Positions 16,618 to 24,611 of a stretch of 64,000 nt of DNA are shown here, one piece after another. A program made the position numbers and the translations under genes. The stretch comes from Gordonia hankookensis (lineage in GTDB: Bacteria > Actinomycetota > Actinomycetes > Mycobacteriales > Mycobacteriaceae). Each line of letters starts with the position of its first letter. Position 1 is the first letter of the stretch. A model generated the notes under the pieces. The model worked only from the letters and a program-made list of their open reading frames with translations, had not been told where the DNA came from and ran no database searches. Where the stretch lies: positions 434,001 to 498,000 of the forward strand of contig NZ_JACWMS010000003.1 of the NCBI RefSeq assembly GCF_014673215.1, in the 5' to 3' direction.

Positions 16618-17061
16618 CTACGCGGTGAGTGATCGCGCGGGCAGAGGCCTCTGCACAGGCGGGATCACCACCGCGACCAGTCCCTTCACCAGGCCCTTGG
16701 TCATGTCCCAGTAGTCGAAGTAGTCCCGCCACACCGTGATGCGCCCTTCGCCGATCTCGAATCGACCGCACACCCAGAACTGCATGACGACGCGGCCGAT
16801 CCGCAGTTCGTCGACGCGTTCGGTGAGGACCACCGGGCCGTCGGCGGAGACATTGACCATCCGGTAGTTGAAACCGGCCCACGAGAGGTTGTCGAGTCCA
16901 CCGAATATCTTGGCCACCTTGCGTTTACCGTGGACGGTCGGCGTCGAGACATTGGTGTAGGCGATGTTCTCGTCCACGTTCTCGAGAGCGGCCGCCGAGT
17001 CTCCCCGTGCCAACGCGTCAAGGAACTCGGTGACGATGTCGATCGGTGTTCGTGAGGTCAT
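16618..17061 (-). CDS. ephG: Limonene-1,2-epoxide hydrolase family protein (EphG-like)
   Basis: A 147-residue cone-shaped NTF2-fold protein that resembles M. tuberculosis EphG (Rv2740), an epoxide hydrolase acting on lipid or sterol epoxides. The catalytic set of the family is visible: Tyr and Asn in AYTNVS, Arg and Asp in LTERVDEL, and Asp in [10 protein letters not shown]. The C-terminal [12 protein letters not shown] is also shared with EphG. The frame is open upstream to 17304, but ATG at 17061 gives the usual length. Two 12-base direct repeats lie 10 bases upstream of the start. Confidence 0.85.
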   Translation of the reverse strand: MTSRTPIDIVTEFLDALARGDSAAALENVDENIAYTNVSTPTVHGKRKVAKIFGGLDNLSWAGFNYRMVNVSADGPVVLTERVDELRIGRVVMQFWVCGRFEIGEGRITVWRDYFDYWDMTKGLVKGLVAVVIPPVQRPLPARSLTA

Positions 17062-17070
17062 GGGGCCAGT

Positions 17071-17096
17071 ATGCCTGTGACGACATGCCTGTGACG
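17071..17096. repeat. Tandem direct repeat upstream of ephG
   Basis: ATGCCTGTGACG occurs at 17071-17082 and again at 17085-17096, separated by two bases. It sits in the ephG promoter/leader region and could be a protein-binding direct repeat or a short duplication. Confidence 0.6.
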
Positions 17097-17304
17097 CGGG
17101 GTTACGGGAACACCTTTCCGACCTGCGGTACGGACACCGGGCACGATGTGACATCGGCCGTGGCCATCGACTATTCTTTCCTGCGTTGTCTCGGCGAGGG
17201 TGAGCGATCACCGTTATCGGCGCGATCATCGCGGACTCCTCCGCGGGCATCTGAAGGCCCGCCGGATGGTTCGGGGTCGATGTCGCTCGCCGCGACCCAC
17301 CCAC

Positions 17305-17331
17305 CGAACCACCGCGGTTCGCCCGAACCGC
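17305..17331 (+). promoter_or_regulatory. Alternative hairpins in the rplY leader
   Basis: CGAACC (17305-17310), GCGGTTCG (17314-17321) and CGAACCGC (17324-17331) can pair in two exclusive ways, first with second or second with third, just before the GAGGAG ribosome binding site. This could affect rplY translation, but GC-rich leaders often show such pairings by chance. Confidence 0.3.
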
Positions 17332-17348
17332 CGAACGAGGAGAATCAC

Positions 17349-17993
17349 ATGGCTACTCAGACCGCAAAGCTGACGGTCACCACCCGCACCGAGAAGGGCA
17401 AGGGCGCCGCCCGTCGTGCCCGCCGCGAGGGCAACGTACCCGCCGTGCTCTACGGCCACGGCACCGATCCGCAGCACCTCAATCTCCCGGCGCTGGAGCT
17501 CGCGGCGATCCTGCGTAACACCGGCACCAACTCGATCATCGACCTCGACATCGAGGGCACCAGCCAGCTCGCGCTGACCAAGCAGATCGATGTGCACCCG
17601 ATCCGTAACTACATCGAGCACGTCGACCTCCTGGTGATCCGTCGCGGCGAGAAGGTGACCGTCGAGGTCTACATCGTCGTCGAGGGCGACGCCGCCCCGG
17701 GCACCCTGGTCACCCAGGACGCCAGCTACATCGAGATCGAGGCCGACGCGCTCTCGATCCCCGAGCAGTTCGTCGTCAGCGTCGAGGGCGTCGAGCCGGG
17801 CAACGCGGTCCACGCATCCGACCTGGACCTGCCCGAGGGTGTCACGCTGATCTCCGATCCGGAGACGCTCATCGTCGCCGTCAACGAGGCGCCGACCGCC
17901 TCGCAGCTCGAGGACGAGGCCGAAGAGGCCGGCGCGGAGACCCCGGGCACCGAAGAAGAGGCGGAGGCCCCTGCCGAAGAAGCGGCAGAGTGA
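17349..17993 (+). CDS. rplY: Ribosomal protein bL25, long (Ctc/TL5) form
   Basis: A 214-residue bL25 that binds 5S rRNA in the large ribosomal subunit. The N-terminal RNA-binding domain begins after the start with [20 protein letters not shown]. The C-terminal TL5 domain follows from about residue 100 ([19 protein letters not shown]), and the protein ends in an acidic low-complexity tail of about 30 residues rich in Glu and Ala. ATG at 17349 follows GAGGAGAA; the long open frame upstream from 17046 is not coding. It is followed 20 bases later by pth, the usual actinobacterial rplY-pth pair. Confidence 0.95.
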   Translation: MATQTAKLTVTTRTEKGKGAARRARREGNVPAVLYGHGTDPQHLNLPALELAAILRNTGTNSIIDLDIEGTSQLALTKQIDVHPIRNYIEHVDLLVIRRGEKVTVEVYIVVEGDAAPGTLVTQDASYIEIEADALSIPEQFVVSVEGVEPGNAVHASDLDLPEGVTLISDPETLIVAVNEAPTASQLEDEAEEAGAETPGTEEEAEAPAEEAAE

Positions 17994-18013
17994 TCCTCTT
18001 TCACAACTGATCA

Positions 18014-18580
18014 GTGAAACTGATTGTCGGGCTGGGCAACCCCGGCCCGAAATACGAGAAGACGAGGCACAACATCGGTGCGATGGTCGCCGATGGCCTC
18101 GTCGCCTCGGCCGGCGAGCGGTGGAAGCTGCACAAGAAGTCGGGCGCGCAGGTCGCGCCCGTCACCGTCGCCGGCCACCAGGCCCTCGTCGCGAAACCCC
18201 GGGTCTACATGAACGAGGCCGGGCGCCAGATCGGACCCCTGGCCAAGTTCTACTCGGTCGCGCCGGGTGACCTGATCGTGCTGCACGACGAACTCGACAT
18301 CGACGTCGGTCTGGTCAGGCTCAAGCAAGGCGGTGGTGAGGGCGGCCACAACGGTCTGCGATCCATCAGCCAATCGATCGGGTCACGTGACTATCTCCGG
18401 GTCCGACTCGGCATCGGCCGACCACCCGGCCGACAGGACCCGGCCGATTTCGTTCTGAAGCCCTTTCCGTCGGCCGCTCGTACCGATGTCGAGTTGCTGA
18501 TCGCGCATGGCATCGACGCCACCGAGATGCTGATCTCACGCGGCCTGGAGGCCGCGCAGAACGTCGTCCACACCTGGTGA
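18014..18580 (+). CDS. pth: Peptidyl-tRNA hydrolase
   Basis: A 188-residue Pth1 that recycles peptidyl-tRNAs released from stalled ribosomes. The catalytic residues are visible: N10 in GLGNPG, H19 in KTRHNIG and D92 in LHDELD, with the conserved YMNEAG and [12 protein letters not shown] segments. The start is GTG. It lies 20 bases after rplY and is probably cotranscribed with it. A GC-rich hairpin follows the stop at 18606. Confidence 0.96.
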   Translation: MKLIVGLGNPGPKYEKTRHNIGAMVADGLVASAGERWKLHKKSGAQVAPVTVAGHQALVAKPRVYMNEAGRQIGPLAKFYSVAPGDLIVLHDELDIDVGLVRLKQGGGEGGHNGLRSISQSIGSRDYLRVRLGIGRPPGRQDPADFVLKPFPSAARTDVELLIAHGIDATEMLISRGLEAAQNVVHTW

Positions 18581-18605
18581 GCGGGCAGCCCGCGCACACC
18601 CGGTG

Positions 18606-18623
18606 GTCCCCTTGTGCGGGGAC
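18606..18623 (+). terminator. Hairpin after pth
   Basis: GTCCCC and GGGGAC pair around TTGTGC, 26 bases after the pth stop. There is no T-run, so it is only a candidate terminator for rplY-pth. Confidence 0.45.
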
Positions 18624-18704
18624 TCGCACCCGGAGATCGGCGTCGAATCGGATACGGGATCGCAAAGGCGACGAAAGCTTTCTTACTTCTCGGTAATGAA
18701 GGCC

Positions 18705-18710
18705 TACAAT
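18705..18710 (+). promoter_or_regulatory. Candidate -10 box upstream of the first fabH-like gene
   Basis: TACAAT fits the -10 consensus well, with a weak TTACTT at a 16-base spacing. It lies inside a longer open frame starting at 18614, which argues for the later start at 18746. Confidence 0.5.
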
Positions 18711-18745
18711 TTCAGTCGATCGACCGACGAGGGATGGAGACAGCG

Positions 18746-19804
18746 GTGGGAATTGCGGCGAGAAGCGGGCACCAGAACGTCGCGATGCTGGGCATCGGCG
18801 CGTATCGACCTCAGCGGTTGGTGACCAACGACGAGGTGTGCGAGAAGCTCGATTCGAGCGACGAGTGGATCTTCGAGCGCAGCGGCATCCGGAATCGTCG
18901 CTGGATCAGTGGCAATGAGACGGCCCGGTCGATGGCGGCCGCAGCCGCCGAACGGGCGATCCGCAACTCCGGAGTCGACAAGGAGAAGATCGGTGCCCTG
19001 ATCCTGGCGACCAACAGCTGGAAGACCAAGATCCCGCACGGTGGGCCGATCGTGGCCTTCGACATCGGACTCAACGGCATCCCCGCCTACGACGTCGCGG
19101 CGGGCTGCGGCGGCTTCGGCTATGGGCTCGGAATCGCGGCGGACACCGTCCGCGCCGGCTCCGCCGAGTACGTGCTCGTCGTCGGGGTGGAGACGATGTC
19201 GGTCGTCATGGAGCCCACCGACCGCAACACCGCATTCATCTTCGGTGACGGCGCAGGGGCCGTCGTCGTGGGGCCGAGCGACGAGAACGGGATCTCGCCG
19301 ACCGTCTGGGGCAGCGATGGCGAGAACGCCGAGGCGATCGGTCAGAACTGGGACATCCCCGAGTACATGGACCGCGCCGAACAGTTCCAGCACAAGGACC
19401 CCGAATCCGAGCCGGTCGGCCGGATGTTCGTCACGATGCAGGGTCCGCGGGTGTTCCGCTGGGCTGCGATCACCCTGCCGAAAGCCCTGTCGACCGTGTT
19501 GGAGACCTCGGGTGTGGGTATCGACGACATCGAGGTCTTCGTGCCGCACCAGGCCAACGCGCGCATCAACGAACTGATGAAGAAGAACCTCGGGCTCGCC
19601 GACGACATCCCGATGGCCAACGACATCGAGAACACCGGCAACACGTCGGCGGCCTCGATCCCGCTGGCCATGGAGGAGATGCTCGCGAGCGGCAAGGCGA
19701 AGGGCGGGCAGACCGCACTGCTGCTCGGCTTCGGCGCCGGACTCAGCTACGCCGGGGCCGTCGTGACGCTTCCCCCGGCTCCGACGGAGAGCAGCCTCGA
19801 CTGA
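18746..19804 (+). CDS. FabH-like beta-ketoacyl-ACP synthase III paralogue
   Basis: A 352-residue KAS III with an intact catalytic triad: C121 in AAGCGGFGYG, H268 in VPHQANARIN and N299 in IENTGNTSAA. KAS III enzymes condense an acyl-CoA with malonyl-ACP. It is clearly related to the FabH encoded at 22552 but more divergent, with a different loop after NSWKTK and a longer insert around residues 195-225. GTG at 18746 has GGAGA at a 5-base spacing and gives the same N-terminal length as the paralogue; ATG at 18734 is possible. It faces a convergent ABC exporter operon and may serve a dedicated lipid or acyl-starter pathway rather than general fatty-acid synthesis. Confidence 0.85.
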   Translation: MGIAARSGHQNVAMLGIGAYRPQRLVTNDEVCEKLDSSDEWIFERSGIRNRRWISGNETARSMAAAAAERAIRNSGVDKEKIGALILATNSWKTKIPHGGPIVAFDIGLNGIPAYDVAAGCGGFGYGLGIAADTVRAGSAEYVLVVGVETMSVVMEPTDRNTAFIFGDGAGAVVVGPSDENGISPTVWGSDGENAEAIGQNWDIPEYMDRAEQFQHKDPESEPVGRMFVTMQGPRVFRWAAITLPKALSTVLETSGVGIDDIEVFVPHQANARINELMKKNLGLADDIPMANDIENTGNTSAASIPLAMEEMLASGKAKGGQTALLLGFGAGLSYAGAVVTLPPAPTESSLD

Positions 19805-19809
19805 GTCCG

Positions 19810-20571
19810 CTACGCATTCTCCTTGCGGAATACCGCTGTCCCCCACCAGGTTCCGAGTGCTCCCAGGATGATCGCGGTGATCAGCCCCCAGGCGACCGAT
19901 GATGTCGCGATGTCGCCGGCGAACGAATCACGCACGCCGTCGACGACCCACTTGAACGGCATGAAGTCGCTCAGTTTCTGCAGCCAGGTGGGTCCGAGGG
20001 TCATCGGGAGCAGGATGCCCGACAGCAACAGCACGGGCATCATCACCATGTTGATGACCGGCGCCATCACGTCTTCGCTCTTGGTGGTGAGGGCCAGTGC
20101 ATTCGACGCGGCCGCGCACGCGCCGCCGACGATCATGGTGATCAGGATGCCGACGACGATGCCGGTGAACGACCCGCGCATCCCCATGATCAGGCCGAGT
20201 ACGACGAGGATGACCGCCTGTACGAACAGCTGGAGCACATCGCGCCACAGACGTCCTGTCAGCAACGCGGTGCGACTTGCCGGTGTGACGCGCTCGGCCT
20301 CGATGACACCTTCGCGCCACTCGCCGATCAGGCTGAACCCGGCAAAGAACGCGCCGAAGATCCCCAGCTGCACCAGAAGTCCGGGAACGAGGAAGGTGTA
20401 GGCGTTGTCGGCACCGCCGGGGAACTGGCTCACCAGCGGTGTGAGCAGCGGACCGAACAGCAATAGATAGAGGATCGGTTGCATGACGCCGATCAGCACC
20501 CACGCGGGGTTGCGCAGGTTCATCCGGATCTGACGACGGAACACGATGTTGCTCTCGCGGAGAAAGGTCAT
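19810..20571 (-). CDS. ABC-2 type exporter permease (DrrB-like)
   Basis: A 253-residue membrane protein with about six hydrophobic segments and an ABC-2 permease layout, beginning SNIVFRRQIRMNLRNPAWVLIG as in DrrB-type permeases of daunorubicin, lipid and drug exporters. Its start overlaps the stop of the ATPase gene by 4 bases, so the two make one transporter. The gene ends 5 bases from the convergent fabH-like gene. The exported molecule is unknown; the flanking KAS III genes make a lipid or polyketide-like product possible. Confidence 0.88.
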   Translation of the reverse strand: MTFLRESNIVFRRQIRMNLRNPAWVLIGVMQPILYLLLFGPLLTPLVSQFPGGADNAYTFLVPGLLVQLGIFGAFFAGFSLIGEWREGVIEAERVTPASRTALLTGRLWRDVLQLFVQAVILVVLGLIMGMRGSFTGIVVGILITMIVGGACAAASNALALTTKSEDVMAPVINMVMMPVLLLSGILLPMTLGPTWLQKLSDFMPFKWVVDGVRDSFAGDIATSSVAWGLITAIILGALGTWWGTAVFRKENA

Positions 20572-21605
20572 GACTGCGACACTCCTTGGACCGGCTCGTG
20601 GGCCGGAGATCCTTCGGCGACAACGGAATCGTCGGCCGGCTGTTCGTCCTGGGCGTCCCGGAGGGAACGACCGGTGAGGGTGAGGAAGACGTCGTCGAGG
20701 GTCGGTCGGATCACCTCGATCGAATCGAGGTTGATACCCGCGGCGTCGAACTCGCGGAGCAGGCCCGGCACCTCGCGACCCGCGCGACGGACCCGACCAC
20801 GGACGTGGCGTCCATCGGTTTCCACATCACTGCCGATGGCACCGAGCTTCTCCGCGGAGACCGCGACCATCGCGTCGTCGGAGAGTTCGAGATCGACCAG
20901 ATCGCCCGACACCGTGGCCTTGAGATTGTCGGCCGTGTCGGCGGCCACGATACGGCCGTTGTCGATGATGATGATGCGATCGGACAGCTCGTCGGCCTCG
21001 TCGAGATAGTGCGTGGTGAGGAAGACCGTGGCACCGGTGTCCGAGCGCAGTCGCCTGATGTGTTCCCACAGGTTGGCCCGCGCCTGCGGGTCGAGACCGG
21101 TGGTCGGCTCGTCCAGGAACACCAGGGTCGGATCGTGGACCAGGCCCATGACGATGTCGAGGCGACGCTTCTGTCCGCCGGACATGTTCTTGGGCATCCG
21201 ATCCCAGAGGCCGTCGAGTTGTAGCTGCGTGAACAGGGCCTTGCCGCGGGCCCTGGCCGCGGAGCGCGTCATCCCGTAGAGCATCCCGTGGTCGACCACC
21301 TCGTCGCCTGCCTGGGCCTGACTGAAGGCACCGCCTGCCTGCGAGACATAGCCGATGCTGCGCCGCACCATGACCGAGTCCTTCACGACGTCATACCCGT
21401 TGACGGTGGCCGTCCCGGCCGTGGGCCGTAACAGCGTGGTCAGCATCCGAAGTGTGGTCGTCTTACCTGCACCGTTCGGACCGAGGAAGCCGACGACCTC
21501 CCCTTCCGCGATGTCGAGGTCCACGCCGTCGACGGCGCGGACCTCCCGCTTCTGTTTTCCACGGCCGGTGTGAAATGTCTGCACCAACCCGCGTGCATGG
21601 ATCAT
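20568..21605 (-). CDS. ABC exporter ATPase (DrrA-like)
   Basis: A 345-residue ATP-binding subunit. Walker A is GPNGAGKTT, the Q-loop lies in YVSQAGGAFS, the signature is MSGGQKRRLDI, Walker B is LVFLDEPTTGLDP, and the H-loop is LTTHYLDEADE. The C-terminal 100 residues form the DrrA-type regulatory region with PTLDDVFLTLTGRS. The gene is transcribed from a promoter at 21685-21713 with a palindrome just downstream of the -10, opposite the padR gene, which suggests repression by the PadR protein. Confidence 0.92.
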   Translation of the reverse strand: MIHARGLVQTFHTGRGKQKREVRAVDGVDLDIAEGEVVGFLGPNGAGKTTTLRMLTTLLRPTAGTATVNGYDVVKDSVMVRRSIGYVSQAGGAFSQAQAGDEVVDHGMLYGMTRSAARARGKALFTQLQLDGLWDRMPKNMSGGQKRRLDIVMGLVHDPTLVFLDEPTTGLDPQARANLWEHIRRLRSDTGATVFLTTHYLDEADELSDRIIIIDNGRIVAADTADNLKATVSGDLVDLELSDDAMVAVSAEKLGAIGSDVETDGRHVRGRVRRAGREVPGLLREFDAAGINLDSIEVIRPTLDDVFLTLTGRSLRDAQDEQPADDSVVAEGSPAHEPVQGVSQS

Positions 21606-21662
21606 GCCTGTCCCCTTCGCGTCCGCCGGAACTCCCGAGTCGCCACCGTTCGGATCTCCGAC

Positions 21663-21678
21663 TGTTCAAGTTTGAACA
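21663..21678. promoter_or_regulatory. 16-base palindrome, candidate PadR operator
   Basis: TGTTCAA-GT-TTGAACA is a perfect 7-base inverted repeat between the exporter operon and the padR gene. It lies 6 bases beyond the -10 of the leftward promoter, over the expected transcription start, an ideal place for a repressor. Confidence 0.65.
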
Positions 21679-21684
21679 CTTTCG

Positions 21685-21713
21685 ACTATTCCAATCTGTA
21701 CGTCGGAAGTCAA
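21685..21713 (-). promoter_or_regulatory. Promoter of the ABC exporter operon
   Basis: On the minus strand TTGACT (21713-21708), a 17-base spacer and AATAGT (21690-21685) form a recognisable promoter for drrAB-like genes, with the palindrome at 21663-21678 just downstream. Confidence 0.55.
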
Positions 21714-21831
21714 CGGCGAGATCCGACGCTCGCAGCTCAGAGAGGCTGACTTGCCTCACCTCGAGGATTCATCGAATCGAGGACAACAACGGTCCTGGTA
21801 CGCGCGCGGATCTGGACCTACCCTCGTGGGC

Positions 21832-22500
21832 ATGGCAGCGACGACCACTCGATTACTGCTCCTCGGCGCCGTTGCCCTCTTCGAGCCGGTGAACGGCTAC
21901 CAGATCCGGCGCGAACTCATGTCCTGGCAGGTCGATCAGTGGGCCAATGTCAATCCCGGCTCGATCTATCACGGCCTCGGCGGGCTCGTGACCGATGGTC
22001 TCGCCGTCCGCCACGACCTCACCGACGGCGCGCGCGACGTCGCGGTCTATGAGCTCACCGACGGCGGTCGCGCCGAGTTCGACCGACTGCTGACCGACGC
22101 GGTCGTCACGGTCAATGTGTTCGACCGTCGCGAGTTCCACGCCGCATTCGGCATGTTGCCCATGCTCGGCCAGGAGAAGGCTCTCGAACTCCTCGCGCAC
22201 CGCCGCCGGGCCCTCGACGCCGCAGTGATCGAGTTCCCGGTCGACGGCCGGGCCGAGGACCACCCGCACGTCCCGCCACACGCCTTGCGCGGATTGCAGC
22301 TGTGGGGTGCCGAGGCCCGGGCCGAGCTGCTCTGGCTGAACGGCGTCATCGAGGACCTGCGATCGGGACGGCTCGACCTGAGCTCCGAGGGCTGGACGCC
22401 GCCCGCCGACGATCCCGGCCACCAGATGACCGCCGACCGCGATCGATATCGCGAGATGATCGGCCAGCGGCAGCCCGCGCGCAACGCTACTTCCCAGTAG
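21832..22500 (+). CDS. PadR-family transcriptional regulator
   Basis: A 222-residue PadR protein. The N-terminal winged helix has the family pattern LLLLGAVALFEPVNGYQIRR and VNPGSIYHGLGGLVTDGL, followed by a helical dimerisation domain (Vir_C-like) to the C-terminus. PadR proteins commonly repress adjacent efflux transporters until a drug or phenolic ligand binds. It is divergent from the DrrAB-like operon across a shared palindrome. It lies 51 bases upstream of fabH and may be cotranscribed with it. ATG at 21832 gives the family start; the frame upstream to 21751 has no support. Confidence 0.9.
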   Translation: MAATTTRLLLLGAVALFEPVNGYQIRRELMSWQVDQWANVNPGSIYHGLGGLVTDGLAVRHDLTDGARDVAVYELTDGGRAEFDRLLTDAVVTVNVFDRREFHAAFGMLPMLGQEKALELLAHRRRALDAAVIEFPVDGRAEDHPHVPPHALRGLQLWGAEARAELLWLNGVIEDLRSGRLDLSSEGWTPPADDPGHQMTADRDRYREMIGQRQPARNATSQ

Positions 22501-22551
22501 GGCGCCGATGTGAGACGGTCTATGGCGGGTCGCATAGCGAAAGGGACACTC

Positions 22552-23568
22552 ATGGCTGTCATTGCAGACACTGCCGGGATCAACAACATCGGCATGCTCG
22601 GCATCGGCGCGTACCGCCCCGAGCGGGTGGTCACCAACGACGAGATCTGCGAGCAGATCGATTCCTCCGACGAGTGGATCTACACCCGCACCGGGATCAA
22701 GACGCGACGCTTCGCGCGGCGCGACGAGACCGTGATGGAGATGTCGGTCAACGCCGGCCGCAAGGCCATCGCCAATGCGCTGCTCTCGGGATCCGATATC
22801 GACGCCGTGATCCTGGCGACCAACACCCACCTCTTGCTGACCCCCGCAGGCGCCACCAAGGTCGCGACCGAGCTCGGCGCCAACGGCGTCCCGTCCTTCG
22901 ACATCACGGTCGGCTGCGCCGGCTTCGGTTACGGCATGGCCGTTGCGTCGGACATGATCCGCGGCGGCAGTGCGACACATGTCCTCGTCATCGGCGCCGA
23001 ACAGCTGTCGATCACGATGGACATGACCGACCGCACCAACTGCTTCATCTTCGGCGACGGCGCGGGTGCCGTCGTCGTCGGGCCGACCGAGGATCAGCAG
23101 CTCGGTCCTGTGATCTGGGGCAGCGACGGTTCGCAGTTCAACGCGATCCGCCAGGACATCGACTGGGTGACCTTCCTCGACAGCGACCGCACCCAGCGCC
23201 CGTACCTGCGCATGGAGGGCACCGCGGTGTTCCGATGGGCTGCCTTCGAGATGGGCAAGGTCGCCCAGCGCGCCCTCGACGCGGCGAAGGTCGGCGCCGA
23301 GGATCTGGACGTCTTCGTCCCGCACCAGGCGAACTCGCGCATCAACGACCTGCTCGCCAAGAACCTGAAACTGCGCGAAGGTACCGTCGTCGCCAACGAC
23401 ATCGAGCACACCGGCAACACCTCCGCGGCATCGATCCCGCTGGCGATGGAGGAACTGTTGTCGACCGGCGCCGCGAAGCCCGGCGAGACGGCTCTGCTCC
23501 TCGGCTACGGCGCCGGGCTCAGCTATGCGTCGCAGGTCGTCAAACTGCCGCCTGTTCCGTTCGAGTGA
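22552..23568 (+). CDS. fabH: Beta-ketoacyl-ACP synthase III, mycobacterial type
   Basis: A 338-residue KAS III with triad C122 (VGCAGFGYG), H258 ([10 protein letters not shown]) and N289 ([10 protein letters not shown]). It shares long stretches with mycobacterial FabH as I remember it, such as [15 protein letters not shown] and AIRQDIDW. It is therefore probably the housekeeping enzyme that condenses acyl-CoA primers with malonyl-AcpM at the start of meromycolate synthesis. ATG at 22552 follows AAAGGGA. It follows padR and ends 8 bases before a palindrome bounding the next gene. A second, diverged copy lies at 18746. Confidence 0.93.
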   Translation: MAVIADTAGINNIGMLGIGAYRPERVVTNDEICEQIDSSDEWIYTRTGIKTRRFARRDETVMEMSVNAGRKAIANALLSGSDIDAVILATNTHLLLTPAGATKVATELGANGVPSFDITVGCAGFGYGMAVASDMIRGGSATHVLVIGAEQLSITMDMTDRTNCFIFGDGAGAVVVGPTEDQQLGPVIWGSDGSQFNAIRQDIDWVTFLDSDRTQRPYLRMEGTAVFRWAAFEMGKVAQRALDAAKVGAEDLDVFVPHQANSRINDLLAKNLKLREGTVVANDIEHTGNTSAASIPLAMEELLSTGAAKPGETALLLGYGAGLSYASQVVKLPPVPFE

Positions 23569-23575
23569 TCTGTCC

Positions 23576-23612
23576 GTTGAATCCTGCGCCGGTATCAGGC
23601 ACAGGATTCAAC
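23576..23612. repeat. Palindrome A1 bounding nuclease-like gene A
   Basis: A 37-base hairpin: arms GTTGAATCCTGCGCC and GGCACAGGATTCAAC (15 bases, one mismatch) around a 7-base loop. It begins 8 bases after the fabH stop and its right arm contains the stop codon of gene A. It is related to palindrome A2 at 24526-24562: 26 of 37 positions are identical and a three-pair block of the stem differs with compensation on both arms. Confidence 0.8.
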
Positions 23613-24498
23613 CCACGACTGCACCCACCTGGGCCACCACCTCCCCACCCCTGCTCGTGATGTCGTCCCAGGTGAAGTTCAGCGCATTCCAGCCTGCCGC
23701 GATCCACGCGTTTCGCTTCGTCCGGTCACGCTGAAACGTCTTCGCGTCCCGGTGGTGCGCGGACCCATCGATCTCGACGACCACCCGCTTCTCGTCGAAG
23801 ACGAAGTCGGCCAGATGGCCACACACCTCCGTGTTCGCGCGCCAGCCCGTGATCCCGCCGGCCCGGAACAGGTCCACCGTCACCCGTTCGGCCTCCGACC
23901 GTGCACCCGACGCCAATACGGCCAACCGCCGGGAGGTTTCCGACGCACCTCTGCGTGACCTGTACCGCGCGTGGGCGGCCGACAGCTGCTCGAGCTTCAC
24001 CTTTCTCAGCAGGAGGGCATCGTCGATGACCTTCGGACCACACTCGCCCGCGGCATCCAACACGGTCAATGCCACTCCGGTCACGAGCAGGCCCGCCACC
24101 TCGACAATGTCCACCGGATCGAGAGTCCGATGAGCGATTCTCACACCAGCGGGCGCTCGGGGATGACGCCCCCACGTCCCCGTGAACACGGTGATCTGGC
24201 TGGGAAATGTGTCGACGAGCCCGTGCCACCACGCCGCCGCACCGGCCCCCGACACCGCCGCAGGCCCCACCGAGAGCGTTGCCACACGCACCCGGGTGCG
24301 CGCATTTCGCTGATGATCGGAGGCCATGAACACGCCGGTCGTGACACGCAGCCATTCGCCGGAGGTGACGCGGCGCTGAATCCCCGATCGACTCAGGCCA
24401 CATGCGAGCGCCTGCGCCGTCGTGATCACGCCGTCGTGCGATGCCAGGAACGCACTGATCCGGTCTCGTACTGTCACGGGGATTCGACGCATTCGCAT
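23608..24498 (-). CDS. Winged-helix protein with C-terminal PD-(D/E)XK (DUF559/Vsr-like) domain, gene A
   Basis: A 296-residue protein. Residues 10-60 resemble the AbiEi-type winged helix (VITTAQALACGLSRSGIQRR...GEWLRVTTGVF). A central domain follows (VSGAGAAAWWHGL, VTGVALTVLDAAGE). Residues 200-285 look like a Vsr/DUF559 nuclease fold with acidic residues E202/E204, D231 in LADFVF and E242-I-D244 in VVVEIDGSAHH. Function is not established. Known relatives include AbiEi-like antitoxin/repressor domains and very-short-patch-type endonucleases. Two related palindromes flank the gene, one over its stop and one 27 bases before its start. ATG at 24498 is chosen; the frame upstream runs into palindrome A2. 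Confidence 0.8.
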   Translation of the reverse strand: MRMRRIPVTVRDRISAFLASHDGVITTAQALACGLSRSGIQRRVTSGEWLRVTTGVFMASDHQRNARTRVRVATLSVGPAAVSGAGAAAWWHGLVDTFPSQITVFTGTWGRHPRAPAGVRIAHRTLDPVDIVEVAGLLVTGVALTVLDAAGECGPKVIDDALLLRKVKLEQLSAAHARYRSRRGASETSRRLAVLASGARSEAERVTVDLFRAGGITGWRANTEVCGHLADFVFDEKRVVVEIDGSAHHRDAKTFQRDRTKRNAWIAAGWNALNFTWDDITSRGGEVVAQVGAVVG

Positions 24499-24525
24499 CG
24501 ACGGCGGTTCCCCTTGGGCGTGTTC

Positions 24526-24562
24526 GTTGAAGGTTGTGCCGGACCCGGGCACAACCTTCAAC
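24526..24562. repeat. Palindrome A2 bounding nuclease-like gene A
   Basis: A perfect 15-base inverted repeat, GTTGAAGGTTGTGCC and GGCACAACCTTCAAC, around the loop GGACCCG. It lies in the divergent region between gene A and prfC, where a terminator is not needed. Its ends and loop-proximal bases match palindrome A1. Confidence 0.85.
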
Positions 24563-24611
24563 GAAGCGCAGGGTTTTGGCCTGGCCAGCGCCCGAACGGT
24601 AGCCTTCTCGA

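Larger units (their letters stand above)
23576..24562. mobile_element. Candidate palindrome-bracketed cassette A
   Basis: This 987-base unit consists of palindrome A1, gene A and palindrome A2 and nothing else. It sits between fabH and prfC. No terminal transposase, target-site duplication or insertion sequence is visible, so calling it mobile is an inference from its layout and from the similar cassette at 49789-50887. Confidence 0.4.

Noticed and set aside
17046..17348. N-terminal extension of the rplY frame
   Set aside because: No similarity to bL25; the ribosome binding site GAGGAG and family start are at 17349.
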